NCBI GenBank assembly: GCA_050084985.1
Contig: JBITNC010000001.1
Location: forward strand, 110,174,001-110,238,000
Reading direction: 5' to 3'
DNA from: Nageia nagi
Taxonomy: Eukaryota; Pinophyta
Length of the DNA stretch: 64,000 nucleotides
Positions within the stretch are counted from its first letter, which is position 1. Every line of letters starts with the position of its first letter. Position numbers and translations under genes: made by a program. This document shows, piece after piece, positions 46,405 through 59,316 of the stretch. The notes under the pieces were generated by a model. It saw only the letters and a list, made by a program, of their open reading frames with translations. It did no database searches and was not told the origin of the DNA.

Positions 46405-47131
46405 TGTTATAATTGAAATAATAATAATTTGGATTCTTTATATAATATTAATTTAACCAATTTACCATGAAATAATAGGAAATTGATGACATGAAATGTA
46501 ACAGTTACCTAATTGACCTTTCACCTATTAAAACTAGATTTATGAAAGATACAAACTTGTACTTTACCTATGATGATGAATAAAGGTGAAATCCAATCAA
46601 AAGAATATAAATGACAAGCTTCTATAAAATATGGAGCCATGAATGTGACCTCAACCTAGCACCGATGCTAGAAACCCAACAATGCTTCTTGGTTACCATT
46701 TCAAAATACCTTTCCCTTTGAGTCAATATCTTCATCCCACCTTCAATGCATGGAATCTCACTTGCAAGTGGATGAAAGATCACAAGAATACAAAGCTCAA
46801 AGTATAACAAAATCTAGAGATGATAGGTGGTGTTAAGAAATATCAGTCAAGAATGATACAAGTATATTGCCACTTATCAAGGATTCAATATTATATCATG
46901 TCATATCATATCTTTGATCATGCATAACCCCTCCACCTTTATAGGTAATAGGTATAGTTCTAAGGCTCCTCCTTAGGCTTATTATGATGTTAAGCCAACC
47001 TATTACTACAAACATAAAGGTAGATGACAATGTACATAGCAAAGAGTATTTATTTAATAAATTAAATAAGTTATTTTGAATACCTAAAAGTGTATTTTAA
47101 TTAAATTAAAATTTATTTTTAGATGTTAACA
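46405..47131 (-). repeat. Tat-2 3' LTR (about 727 bp; left end inferred)
   Basis: The right end is GTTAACA at 47131, next to a minus-strand purine run (AATGTGGAGCATA), the same arrangement as in Tat-1. The left end at TGTTAT 46405 is inferred by comparing spacing from a shared splice-donor-like motif (46556 here, about 39530 in Tat-1). A minus-strand TATAAAGG lies near 46940. No second LTR is in the window to confirm it. Confidence 0.5.
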
Positions 47132-48050
47132 TATGCTCCACATTGAATATGTTTTCATACTTTTGGGAAAAAAGATAATCAAAGCATAAATTCAAAGTAT
47201 AACAAGATGAGTAAGAAAATACTTCTTGAAAAGTTATCTCATGGCAAAAGTTTTAGATGCCATGGTTTTTCACTTATATTATACCCCCTCTTTGACTTGG
47301 TTGCAACATGATGTACCTTTCATCATAGGAGCAATCCAAGGAAAATAAAAAAGGAACCTAAAAAAAAGCTTAGAAAAAAAAAATTGCATAAAATATCTCA
47401 GATATAGACATTAATCATTAAGATATAGGAATTATGATAAAAGAGAAAACATGTTATTAATGACTTACCCACCAATATTTTCTAAATATGATAATCAATT
47501 TGGACTAATCAACTTAGTTACCCAAGCCACCATGTTGTCATGGATTTTTGATATGTATGGCCCTTCCTTACAAGGTACCTAATTGATCAAATGATAATAT
47601 TGACCAATTTGGTTTCCTAAGTCATCATGTTTCAATGGATTTGTTGATAATAGTTCCCATTTCTTACAAACAAGACTAATGATATGAAAACTAAATACCA
47701 TATTGATATGTTTTATAAAGCATTAATTTTTGAGCAATGTATTATGGAAATGAAATGAACATAAATAAATGAAATACTTTTTTCATCAATTTATCATGGT
47801 TGTGAAGGAACAATCATTTTTTGGACATTTTAACTATTTAAACCTATCTAAATTGCTAAGAATACAACAACATCACTTGATTATGGATTTATTTTTCTTG
47901 AAATGTTAGTATAAAAATATGAAGAAATGCATATTTTTATGTAAAAGATAAAATATAAAATATTTTTAGATGCATAATGTTAATTGAATTACATTTTTCT
48001 TTCCCTTAAATTGTAGATAATTTATATGCACATTTTTCATAATTTACAAT
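47132..48050 (-). other. Tat-2 region between integrase and 3' LTR
   Basis: The purine run abuts the LTR; beyond it no convincing protein. Some related sentences recur (CAAGGTACCTAATTGATCAA-like near 47570 and CCAATTTGGTTTCC near 47608), hinting at a diverged duplication. Otherwise nothing is seen. Confidence 0.5.
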
Positions 48051-49130
48051 GATAATGTAAGGACCAATCCAATTAGGTTAAAACTTACCTTTGTTTTCAT
48101 TTTTATAGCTTTAGTATTGAAAAGATTTTATTTTAGTTCTAGGTCACCAAATTTGAACTCTTTAGGCTTGATCTTTTTGCTATAGGCTTTTTAGATTCTA
48201 GAGTGATAGATATGGAGGTGTTCTAGAGCATTAACCCATTTTTCATATAGGATCTCTAGTTGGGCTAATCTATGTTTTCTTCTATCTTCATCAAGAATGA
48301 GACCATCTAGTGACACATGAAGAGATGGTATTTTTAACTCAATGAGGACTATGGCTTCATCAACATACATTAATGAGAAAGGATTTGTCCCAATAGAAGT
48401 CCTTATACTTATTATATAGGCTCACAAAGCATAAGGGATTTGTCCATACCAATCTTTACCATGTTTTGCAATAGTTTTGGATAAGATACTCTAAATGACC
48501 TTATGAGAAGCTTTATCTTTAATATTATCTTAGGAATAATATAGGGTAAATTTTTTTTGTTCAATATGATATTTTGCTCAAAATTCCTTTACTTCATTAC
48601 CTTTAAAGCTAGAAACATTATCCATGAATAGTTTATAAGGCACACCATATCTAAAATGATAAACTTAATAAGAAATTCAATAATCTTACCTTCTTTTGTA
48701 GACTTCATGGATATAGTCTCCACCTATTTCATGAAGTATTCTATAGCTATAATGATAAAATTATGTCCATATCTTAAAATAGAGTTAATTTGCCTAATAA
48801 AATTAATTGTCCAAATAGAAAAAGGCCAAGGAGATACAATAGAATGCAAAGCATGAGAAGAAGTTTGAATATTAACATTTTTTTGATATTATTGATATTT
48901 CTTAACATGAAATTCACAATATTCAAGCATATTATGCTAATAATAACCTAGTCTAAGCAACTTTTGATAAACAAAATTTGCACTAAAGTGTCTACCATGT
49001 TCACTATCATGAGCTTGATGAAGGGTCATGTCTACTTCATACCTCATTAAACATCTAAGAAGAGCACCATTAAAAGATATTATATACAACAAATTGCTAT
49101 TGATGACATACTTGGAAGCTAGCTTTTTAA
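48051..49130 (-). pseudogene. Tat-2 integrase, degenerate
   Basis: The minus strand gives LSKTIAKHGKDWYGQIPYAL, RTSIGTNPFSLMYVDEAIVL and IELKIPSLHVSLDGLILDED at about 48250-48480, the conserved end of a Tat-type integrase core and its C-terminal region, followed by a WVNALEHLHI block. The catalytic core toward 49100 is badly broken. Confidence 0.75.
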
Positions 49131-49800
49131 GTCTAATTCAAGCATTATGGTCAAAGGCAATAAGAACAACACTATCTTTAAGATAATTGAAAACATATTG
49201 ATACCATTCATAGAAATTAATACAAGCAGCTACATAATAATGATCTTTAATAAAATATTCAACAACATACTCATGATAAGGCTTACCTATATTTTTTATT
49301 ATAAGTATAGTTTCTTCATATTCTATATTAATAGGAGTAAAAGAAGCAACACTAGCCATGGAATCAACATACCTATTTCTATCTCTTGGAATATTGTCAA
49401 TCTCATACTTACTGAAGTAGATGAGGAGATTCTCCACCATTTCTTTTACATTTGTAACTTGGGATCTTTGATGTTGTATATTTTGGAAACTTATTGCATA
49501 ATGAGTTGAGAATCACCAAATATTTTGATCTTTTCACTTTCAAAAGTATTTTAGCTTTTAGATCTAAAATTAGGGCCTCATATTCTACCATATTATTAGT
49601 GCAATCAAAACTTAAATGATAAGACATAGGGATAACATCACCATATGTATTTATGAGTATAATTCCTTCCTCTACTCCATGAATGCACTTAAAACCATAT
49701 AAGAATAGGCTCCACTCATTATTTTCTATAAAACTAACAAAAACTTGCATGTACTTAGGCTCAAGAATGGAGTGATAACATAGGAGTATAGCGATCATGC
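49131..49800 (-). pseudogene. Tat-2 RNase H and linker, degenerate
   Basis: The stretch 49798-49409 carries the archaeal-type second RNase H typical of Tat elements (WSLFLYGFKCIHGVEEGIIL, NNMVEYEALILDLKAKIL). The stretch 49440-49138 gives NLLIYFSKYEIDNIPRDRNR (usual FEHIPREENR-like) and YVDSMASVASF, the link to integrase. Confidence 0.8.
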
Positions 49801-51098
49801 TAGGTTATGGGTTGTTCTAGCCACCCACTTTATTGGGAAACTCTTCCTATGTGTTGGATACTTTATTTTGTAGGTAATTTACAATGAAATTTCTTATTTA
49901 TTATCCTTTTATAACTTTTTTAGTAATAAAGATTAAATTGAACTATTGCAACAACATTACCCATTTTCCAACCCTTTCAAATAGGTAGGATTTAGACATG
50001 AGATATCTTAGAGGATCATCCCAAGCTATGACATAGGTTGTATTTCCAATCATGTAATATATTGAATTTTTAGTTGAGAAGACTATAACAAAATACATCT
50101 TTTCAATTAGAGTATAACTTATCTCATAATCAAGTAAAATATTACTAATATAATAAATTGCTCTTTCCTTGTTATTATCATCCTTCTATGATAACATTGC
50201 CCCTAATGCACTTAATGTTGGTGTAATATAAAGTAACAAACTATTTTATGAATTATAAGGCTCTAATATTGAAGCATTAGTAAGGTACCTTTCAATGTTT
50301 TCCAAACCTATTTGATACTTTTCATCCCAAATAAATTTCTCACCTTTCTTTAGTAAATGAGAAAGTGGGTAAGTCATATCTGCTAGTTGAACAATGAATC
50401 ATGTGACTACTTGAACTTTTCCTTGAAAAATTCTTAGTTATTTCAAATTATTTGAAGAAACAAAATCAATAATGGTTTAAAATTTCTAAGGATCCACCTA
50501 AATACCTCTTCTTGAAATAATGAGCCAAAGCAATTTACTTGATGATAATGCAAATGCACACTTTTTAGGCTTCAATTTTAACTTGTATTCTCTTATTCTT
50601 TGAAAAATCTTTCTCAAATTTGAAATATAATTATCTTGGATTGTGAAATTTTCTATGATATCATCAACAAACACCTCAATACTATCATATATCATATCAT
50701 CAAACGTACTCACCATCGCTCTTTGATAGGTTGCACCTACATTCTTTAGATCAAAAGGCATAACTACCCAATAGAATGTGCCCTAAGGAGTAACAAAAGC
50801 TATCTTATGTTATTCCTCCTTGTTGATCATAATTTGATTATAGCCATAAAATCCATGTATTAAAGATAAAATATTATGTCTTGCTATTGAATCTATAATC
50901 ATATCAATGTTAGGCAAAAAATCCCTAAAATCTATACAATATCTTATTTCACCATTAGTTTAAACTATAGGGACAATGTTAGAAATCCATGGAGAATAGT
51001 CAATAGGTACAATAAAACTAATAATAAGATACTTTTTTATTTTTCTTTTAATATTAAGGGCTACCTTAGGATGCATATTTCTAAGCTTTTGTTGGACT
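49801..51098 (-). pseudogene. Tat-2 reverse transcriptase and first RNase H, degenerate
   Basis: The 5' end is cut at 51098 by the Tekay insertion. Blocks leftward: KYLIISFIVPIDYSPWISNI (about 50985-51045), a YCIDFRDFLPNIDMIID-like block (about 50890-50945), then 50761-50498 MPFDLKNVGATYQRAMVSTF, VFVDDII (active site FVDD) and KLKPKKCAFA. RNase H follows toward 50100-50400 (HLLKKGEKFIWDEKYQIGLE-like). Several stops and an altered active-site neighbourhood (VDDIIENF). Confidence 0.82.
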
Positions 51099-54000
51099 TG
51101 TAATGCATCCACTAATTATTATCAACCAAAACCTTAATTTTTGACCTTTTTTTTTATAACACTTGAATGATCTAGGAATGAACCAAGTAGTCTCACATGA
51201 GTTTGATATGATACTAGCTAGCTCAGCACTCATATGGCAAGATTGGCTAAGAACCTAGGGTAACCAACCTTGATAAATCTTTTTAGTGTTCACTTTTCAA
51301 CACTGACCTTATTGAAAAGATGCCTCAAAGGTAACCTCACTATTCCTATTCCATGTCTTGTGTGCAATAGGATTTTTGATTATGATGTAGTGGTTTTGTA
51401 CTCAAGTCCCATATCACCCAAGATATCACACTTCCACAAAGTTACTCATCATCTTCTAATGATAACTCTCCATCTTATAGGAGTAATTAACTTGTCCTAG
51501 GCAAGCTTCCTTATGAGCAGGTAGCATCACCTATAGAAAAATCATTATATCCCTATATATTAACTATAAGTGATATGAATACTAATTACCCTCACCCAAT
51601 AATATTAGTTTTTATAATTTCTCTTTCCACCTAACTCACCTATCAAAGGATATGAGTACTAACCTACCCATAAATATCAACTAGTCCCACCATGTGGTTT
51701 GGCATCCCCATGCCCATAACTTGGGGAGCCATTGATATTAAACAATATCCTTGAGTGTTATATTTATTATAATCTATTTTTTTAATGTGTTGACAAAAAG
51801 AACCACCTATTTACTATTGACCATAAACTAATATTTTTAAGAGTGGATATAATACATGTTCTAAAGTTTAACACCATTCATTCTTACCCATAAGGAGTAC
51901 CTCAGAATTCTTAGTTATAGCTTATGCAAGAAGTTACATATTTTCTTATTTATCCCATACACATTGTATTGCATATATGGATCTAATTTTTAAAATATCT
52001 CTTGAATACATAAAGTAACAAGTTGTTAGGGAGAATTTTACCACTATTGCTATAGACGTAATGTGGTGCTAAGTGGTCCTTACATAAAGAATATTCTTTT
52101 TGTTTGTTGTCTAGCAAGGTAGGTTTACTTTATGAAGGTTCTTCACCACATTTATTATAGTCATCCAAAAGAATACCAAATAATTTCATTTATCTCATGG
52201 GGTCCCACTGATATCCAACTTGATTCTAAGGGTCCCTAAGATATTCCAAATGCTCACAAATTATCATTTGGAATCTTAATTCTAGTTTAGGGTTAATTCT
52301 AAGTCGTTGGGATAATTTTGGATTTATTAAGATTTAAGAACCTAATTCACCTATGATTACTACCTAACAATTATTAGTTCTTGCTCCTATTTATCAAAAC
52401 ATAAAACCTAACATGTAATAAGAGATAGTAATTTCATCTACCCTTCATTTATCATTTAGTATACTAATAAGAGATTCGTAGAACATAATCCTCATTAAAG
52501 ATTTCTAAGTTAATAATCAATTACAAGAAGCTTGAATACATCTCAAAATTTCATTTTTCAACATATACGATAATGACATAGCTTCCATAAACTTATTACA
52601 AGACATTAATACATCATAAAGTTAATACACTTTAATGAATTTGTAACTCATCATCATCATCTTGTAATAAAAATTAAATATAACATTGTTACTTACTAAG
52701 TCATTATATGCCTTTTTGTGCAAACACATCCATAGATCTTTGAGCATCAAGCATTTCCACTATTCTTCAAACAATTAGCATTGAACATTGATCATTCCCT
52801 TGGAATTTGATGGTTGGATTGACAACTAGGAGGGAGGAGAATTAGGAAAAACCCTTTTTAAACTTGAGCAAATGAATTTAGAACTTAAGAAAAATTATCT
52901 CCTTTCCTTGGTCAATGTACATTAATCTATTATTTATTAATCCATATTAAATAATTAAATAATTCATAATAAAGTATTGGATACCTTAATAATTAATTAA
53001 TGAAATTGGTACTATTTGAATTATTTTACTAAACATTATACCAATATCATAAGCTCAAAACCATAGTTTATTTAATACAAGATTCTAAAGAGTTCTTGAA
53101 TTACTTATTTAAAAATATTAAACATACTTATCACCTCATTAAATACTAATTAGTTTAATTGAAAAACTTAGATAATAATAATAAAACATATTTTTATTAC
53201 TTTATTTTTCTCCACTTTCACATGAATATAATAATATTTCTTTATTAAACATCATATTATGACTTTAATAAAATTTATGTCAAAATAAATTTATTAATCT
53301 CTAGCTAAAGGCATAAGGAGAAATATTTGACTAATCTCCTTAAAATATCATAAGATACATAATATAATTTGTACATGAATTTTTCTACCCCTACATCTAA
53401 ATAAAAACAAAAGAACATCCTAGTCTTTTAATTTTTAAAGAAAATGACATGGTACCAACCTTTGAATAAAATAACCACTATATCTCTTCCAAGCTTACAA
53501 CATTTCAATCAAAAATTAATTATAATAAACATCATATTAAGAATTTAATAAAATTTATGTCATTTATTAAACTTTAGCTAAAAGTATAAGGAAAAATATT
53601 TGACTAGTCTCTTCAAAATATCATAATATAATTTATACATGAAGTTTTACACTCCTATATCTAAATAAAAAGAGAATAACAAAAGAAAATTCCACTCCTT
53701 TATTTTTTTAAAGAAAATGATATGGTACCAACTTTTACATGAAATAACCATTATGTCTCTTCAAATGCTACAACACTTCAATCAATAATTAATTATATGA
53801 AACTTTATGAAATATTCTAATAAATATCATATTAAGAATTTAATCAAATTTATTTCAAAATAAATTATTTAAATTCTAACTAAAGGCATAAGGGGGAATA
53901 TTTGACTAGTCTCTTTTTTATATCATAATACAATTTGTATGTAAAATTTATTTATTTATTTTTCATCCATGTATCTAAATAAAAAAGAATAACAAAAGAA

Positions 54001-55173
54001 AATCTCACTCCTTTACTTTTTAAAGAAAATAACATGGTAACAATTTGTAAACAAAAAAACCATTATGTCTCTATATATGGCTCAACACTTCTAACAACTA
54101 TTAATTCTATGAAGCTTTACCAAACATTATGATAAACATCATATTAAATATCTCAAAATAGAACTACCTTAATAAAAAGAAATTTAAAAGAGTGCACCTT
54201 GACTTGAAGAGGAAAAGAGAGACTTCTTTTCTTTACGTAACTCTGCATCAAGCTTGAGAATAACCAAAATAAAATGAAAATAACAAGAGATAGATAGGTA
54301 GTTGTTGTTAGTATTTTTTCATTGCTTTACTTCTTTATTTATAGCTAAAGGGGCTCAAATGTATCCAAATGGATATCTCCTCACATCTTCAATAATTTTG
54401 GGTTAGGTTTGCTTAAAGTTGGAATGATCGTAATGTCATTTAATACTTTGAAATCTTTTTCATTAGCTGACAAATTAGTGCCAACTCTTATCCACACCTA
54501 ACACAAAAATACAAAATTAAATAGGTTCATTTATCTATTATTTTCCTAGCTATTAAATATCATATCATTCCACAAAGAGACCATAATCTCTATCTAATAG
54601 TGTTTTTACTATTAGCCCTATGTAGCAATAATATGGACACTCATATTCAACTTTTATCCCATTAAATTTATTTTTCTAACTTTATAATAATTTTGAAATT
54701 TAACTAAAGATATATCCTATTTTTTGCTCCATTTCAAAATTTAATTTTTGAAAATAACAAATAAGAGAAAACACATCTTTACCTATGCTGGTCACCTCAT
54801 CCTATAGAGTAAAGTTAATCCACACAATTTTGTAAACATATTTTCATCAAAAAAATTAACAATTATAATAATTATTCTACATGCATCTACATGATTTACG
54901 ATGGTCATAGGGTGTGTCATTGAATCAATGCTAATCATTTCCTCCTCTTATCCTTTTGTTCTCATCACCAATCCACCTTTGGTCCATAGGGTCTTTGGGT
55001 TGCTTCTCTACTCTATAACCTATGCCAAAACATCTTGAAGCTAGCATTAAATTGTCACAATGATACATATACACATATCAAACTTATCATTACCATAGTA
55101 TTATATAAACATAATTCATTCAAATCCTCAATGGTGCTCAATGTCAAATAATGTCTTGAGGTGGGTCATGACA
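51099..55173 (-). repeat. Tekay 3' LTR (4075 bp)
   Basis: On the plus strand it starts TGTAATGCATCC and ends GGGTCATGACA; on the minus strand it begins TGTCATGACCCA after the purine run CCTTTTAAGGGGGGTATA (55174-55191). A minus-strand TATAAATA lies at 54336-54343. AT-rich internal repeats of 280-313 bp lie at 53240-54170. No ORF of note; small ORFs are chance. Confidence 0.95.
53240..54170. repeat. Tandem repeat of about 280-313 bp in Tekay LTR (three-plus copies)
   Basis: Anchor AACATCATATTA(T/A) followed by (G/A)A(C/A)TTTAATAAAATTTATGTC recurs at 53248, 53528, 53822 and partly 54135. Each copy goes on with CTAAAGGCATAAGG, ATATTTGACTA and ATGGTA(C/A)CAA. The other LTR has the same array at about 61438-62370. 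Confidence 0.85.
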
Positions 55174-55239
55174 TATACCCCCCTTAAAAGGAACATAATC
55201 CCCTATGTTTTTACATATAAACATAAACTTATAAATATT

Positions 55240-55560
55240 TTATAGACATTTAAATAAATAAATATGGAAATTATCTTTTTATAGTAGCTGTATCTTCCCA
55301 TGTAGAATAAGACTTAGACTATTTATCCCATTGAATTAGACATTCATTAATTTCTCTATTTATTAGCTTCATAGTCCTAAAAGATAAGATCTTGATAGTG
55401 AGTACTTCAATGGCATGAAGGTGCAACATCTATAATTCAAAAAAATCCAAAATATGAGAAGGGTCAGCAACATATTTTTCTAACAAAGAGACATGAAAGA
55501 CATCATGTATTTTGAACAAACTTGGTGGCAAGGCAAGTTTGTAGGCTATTGGACTCTTCT
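55240..55560 (-). pseudogene. Tekay integrase C-terminus with chromodomain
   Basis: The minus strand gives [19 protein letters not shown] (about 55440-55500), the HVS.L.KY motif before the chromodomain. It continues EVLTIKILSFRTMKLINREI, then NECLIQWDK, a stop, STWEDTATIK and FPYLF. NR.I...LIQWD and S..TWED fit the retroelement chromodomain, which targets integration to chromatin with specific histone marks. One TAG inside; not functional as a continuous frame. Confidence 0.8.
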
Positions 55561-56780
55561 TTTCTATAATTTCAAAAGGACCAACAAATTAAGGATCCAA
55601 TTTAGTTGAATTTATAGCACTTTTCATAGGTTAAACTCATAAAAAGACCTTATCACCCATGGTAAATTATTGAGGAGTTCTTTTAAGATCAGCATAATTC
55701 TTTTGTTGATCCGTAGCTTCTTTCAACTTTCATCAAATTGACTTGAGCTGCTCCTCTATTTGCTGTAACATTTTTCACCCAATCCTCTTGATTATCCCAT
55801 ATCAACAGAGTTTTACATCTCCTTCCATATAGTGCTTCAAAGGGAGCCATTCCTAAAAATGAATGATAGCCACTATTATATGCGAACTCAACCAAATAAA
55901 GATAATCTTCCTATTTGATCTTTTGTTCTATGCAATACATTCTAAGCATATCCTTAAGGACACTATTCACACATTCTATTTGTCCATCTATTTCTATATG
56001 ATAAGGTAAGCTCATATTTAAATTTGTACCTAATGCCTTATGTAATGATTTCTAGAATATTAAAGTGAATCTAGAATCCCTATCTAAGATTATCACTTCA
56101 AGAAATCCATGTAATCTAAAAATTTCATGTGCAAACTTATTAGCTATTGCAGAGGCATGATCTATGGTGTTACTAGGTATAAAATGAGCAACCTTGGTTA
56201 ACTTATCAACCTTAACCAATATGGAGTCATGATAAAATCTAGTTTTAGCAAATTAACTATGAAATTTATTGAAATCAGTTATCATTTTTGTGTCAGAATA
56301 TCATGGGGATACAAATATCCACTCAAATGCTAATGTTCTACTTTCACTTTCTAACATTCCAATCATCTTACCATAAATTCTTCTATATCCTTCTTCATTC
56401 CATCTTAGTAGAAATTATTTTTTAGGTCTTCTTGTATCTTTGTACTTCCTGGATGTGCTGCATATGGGGGATGATGGGCTTCTTGTAGGATTAAATTTCT
56501 TAAATCTTCTTTTTCTAGGATGATTAATCTATCTATAAAATACAACATCCCATCTTTTTTAGCAAAGTCTTATGATGAAATATTACCTTTTTCTATTATT
56601 TCCTTAATAGATTTATAGTATGAATCCTCTTGTTGTAATATTATCACTTGATCAAACAAGTTGAATTGACTTCTTATCATGGCATTTACATGTCTTTTTC
56701 AACTTTATGCATCTACCACCTTACTTTATTTAACCTTGATATACTCAATACCAAAATCATATTTAGCAAGGAATTTCATC
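55561..56780 (-). pseudogene. Tekay integrase, degenerate
   Basis: The stretch 55895-55689 gives MVEFAYNSGYHSFLGMAPFE and ALYGRRCKTLLIW, the hallmark C-terminal core block of Tekay/Del integrase. The DD35E region (about 55960-56260) and zinc finger (about 56350-56520, with GH(H)PP-like PYAAHPGSTKIQ) are recognisable only in fragments. Confidence 0.8.
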
Positions 56781-57270
56781 CATCACTTTTGTCTAGCATT
56801 TAAGTAAAGTTAAGTGAACAAGTATTTCAAACTTTGATGATCTATTTCTAATCTAAAAGGTTTTCCTAACAAGTAATGTCTCCACATCTTTAGTGCGTGC
56901 ACTATAGCTGCTAGCTTGAGATCATGTGTAGCATAATTCAACTCATAAAGTTTTAACTTTCTAGATTCATATGCTATGGGATTTCTATTTTGTGATAGTA
57001 CTCTATCAAAACCTTCTAATGATGCATTTGTACACACTACAAAGTCACTATGTGGGTCAGAGATAATAAGAACTAGTGCATAGGTAAGCTTTTTCTACAA
57101 AGTTGCAAAAGCTTTTTTGCATTTCTCTATCCACTTAAACATTTTATTTGTCTTATATATACTAGTGATAGGATTTGCTATCTTTGAAAAATCCTTAACA
57201 AATATTCTATAATATCTAGCTAATCTCATGAAACATCTTACCTCGATCACATTGGTTAGTGCAAGCCAAC
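56781..57270 (-). pseudogene. Tekay RNase H
   Basis: The stretch 57037-56810 gives MCTNASLEGFDRVLSQNRNP, IAYESRKLKLYELNYATHDL and LLGKPFRLEIDHQSLKYLFT, the Ty3-type RNase H with usual DAS/HDLEL pattern. The catalytic context TNAS replaces TDAS, so the first Asp is lost. An upstream WI.KCKKAFATL-like block lies at about 57090-57130. Confidence 0.83.
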
Positions 57271-58060
57271 TCATTATTGCTTCTACCTTTTTAAGGTCAA
57301 CTACGATTCCTTTAGTAGAAATAATGTGACTTAAATACTGAATGTAAGAAATATAAAAATCACACTTAGATAATTTACCATATATCTAATATCATCCCAA
57401 AACTTCTAAGGCTAATCTCAAATAATGGTTATGCTCCTCTTCATTCCTTGAGTATATGAGGATATCATCTAAAAAGACTATCACAAATTTGTCTAAGTAT
57501 TCTTGGTCAATATTATTCATTAGATTCATAAATGTTGCAAAATCATTTGTTAATTTGAATGGTAAAACCACAAACTCATAATATCCATACCAAGTTTTAA
57601 AGGCTATTTTATAGGTATGCAATTCTTTTATCCTCAATTGGTGATAAACTATTCTCAAATCTATCTTGGAAAAGATAGCAACATCTTTGAGCTAGTCAAA
57701 CAAGTCATCAATTCTAGGTAGAGGATACCTATTCTTAATGGTTACCTTGTTCAATATCCTATAGTCAATACATAATCTCAGTGTTCCATCCTTATTTTTG
57801 AAAAATAATACAAGAGCACCCTAGGGTGATACACTAGGCTTTATAAATCCTTTCTCTAAAAGATCTTGTAATTGTACTTTTAACTCCTACATCTTAATAG
57901 TGTTCATTCTATAGAGAGTTCTAGAGATAAGTTCAGCTCTTGGCACTAGATCTATCAAGAAGTCAAATTTTCATTTTGGGGGTAGACCTAGTAATTCTTT
58001 GGGAAATACATCCTTATACTTTCTCAACATAGGATATTTGTTTAACATTTCTACCACTCT
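57271..58060 (-). pseudogene. Tekay reverse transcriptase, degenerate
   Basis: The stretch up to 57971 ends with LRKYKDVFPKELLGLPPK, the RT lead-in. The core at about 57700-57850 has a [18 protein letters not shown]-like block. The stretch 57658-57392 gives MRIVYHQLRIKE, FKTWYGYYEFVVLPFKLTND and the active site FVIVFLDDILIYSRN (FLDD). Several stops between; not functional. Confidence 0.87.
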
Positions 58061-58380
58061 ATCCTCTTCTACTTCTTTAACCTTAACTACAAAGATCATT
58101 TTACTTTTTCTAATACTTCTTCTCATTTGCATGGCTATGAATAGGTAAGGTTCAAATGGTCCTTGATCACTAAACACCCTATGTTGATTTTGAGATAAAT
58201 CAATATATTCCATCCATCTCTCTTAAAAATTAATTAAAACCTTATGTGCCATTAACCAATCCATCCCTAGGATAATATCATAGGATGCTAAAGGAACCAC
58301 ATATAAATTCCACACAATAAATCCCTTATCTTAAGCTTTTTCCAATGTCTTAGGGTTAAGTACATTGACCACAGTCTTAA
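58061..58380 (-). pseudogene. Tekay protease C-terminal remnant
   Basis: The minus strand gives NPKTLEKA, a stop, DKGFIVWNLYVVPLASYDII and LGMDWLMAHKVLINF (about 58225-58375), the end of the Ty3-type protease. The catalytic D(S/T)G part and the Gag zinc knuckle are absent: Gag homology runs directly into this block, so an internal deletion is present. The stretch 58213-57971 is the spacer to RT. Confidence 0.8.
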
Positions 58381-59000
58381 TCTTTGGAATCTAACCCCAT
58401 AAAGAATTGATGAACCTTCAAGTGATTTTTATCATCTGGAACATACTTAAGAAGTTTGATGAACTTTTGGTGATAGGTTTGCACACTCATGGAACCTTGT
58501 TGAAGTGCATAATATTTCTCATATTTGTTGTCAAAATAGACCTAAGGGATAAATCTCTTTCAAAATACTTCCATGAATTTTGATCACTTCAAATACTAGA
58601 TTCCATGCCCAACTTTGTAGGCATTCCACCATTTGAGAGCAATCTCTTGAAAGTTGTAGGTAGCCCACATGGTTTTAGTTTTTGGTGATAGATTTTTCAT
58701 TGAAAAGTAAGTTTTAGCCTCCTCTAACCATATTTCAACATGATCACCTTCTTACTTTCTATTAAACTTAGATATTTGAGCTTTCTTTAGATTAGATGCA
58801 AGTTCTTATTCAATCATTTCTTGAATTTGGTTATTTAGTCCACTTGATCTCACTTGAGCTAGAAGAAATGGATCAAATTCTTATCTTAAAGGATCAACTC
58901 TCTGACTCAATAGGTTGTTTATCAATTCTTATTATTCTATTACTTGCTTTTGGAGTCTTGTGATGGCTTCCTCACCTTTATTGGTTTGATTGGAATGGCT
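58381..59000 (-). pseudogene. Tekay gag, truncated and degenerate
   Basis: The minus strand gives KTMWATYNFQEIALKWWNAY (about 58620-58680), then KFMEVF, a stop, KRFIP and ALQQGSMSVQTYHQKFIKLL (about 58470-58540) and KYVPDDKNHLKVHQF. This is a Retrotrans_gag domain. The nucleocapsid zinc knuckle expected downstream is missing. Confidence 0.8.
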
Positions 59001-59316
59001 AGAAGAACCTTCAATATTATTTGCAAGAACTTGTCAATTGGCATTCCTCATTATTCTTCTTCTAACATTTGCATTTTAACCCCTAACATTTCTTTGGTTT
59101 GCACTAGCATTCACATTCATGGGAAGGCTATTTGTGGCACCTTATTATAGGTTGCCTAAAGCTTTAGTTACACATCTTGGGATTACCATAATATGAGTAA
59201 ACCAAATGGTATTGTTATTAGGATCATGTGTACTCAATCTAGACTTCCTAAACTTTTACAACAAAAGAGTCATGGACTATAGGCTCGAGAGTTTGAACTT
59301 GATGCTCTGATACCAA
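59001..59316 (-). other. Tekay 5' leader and primer-binding site
   Basis: The minus-strand TGGTATCAGAGC (59304-59315) lies one base from the LTR. The leader to about 59000 holds only fragments of the gag N-terminus. Confidence 0.88.

Larger units (their letters stand above)
46405..51098 (-). mobile_element. Tat-2: second Tat-like gypsy element, 3' part (minus strand)
   Basis: LTR, polypurine tract, then integrase, RNase H and RT remnants on the minus strand. It is interrupted at 51098 by the Tekay element and resumes at 63374. The join reads in one frame: the part left of Tekay starts VQQKLRNMHPKVALNIK, and the part right of it ends FITHSLIINETIKL. The 5' LTR lies beyond the window. Confidence 0.85.

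Noticed and set aside
46192-46416. Plus-strand ORF rich in Asn and His
   Set aside because: It is an off-frame reading of the Gln-rich tail of the gene-like tract; the neighbouring frame fits the upstream exon better.
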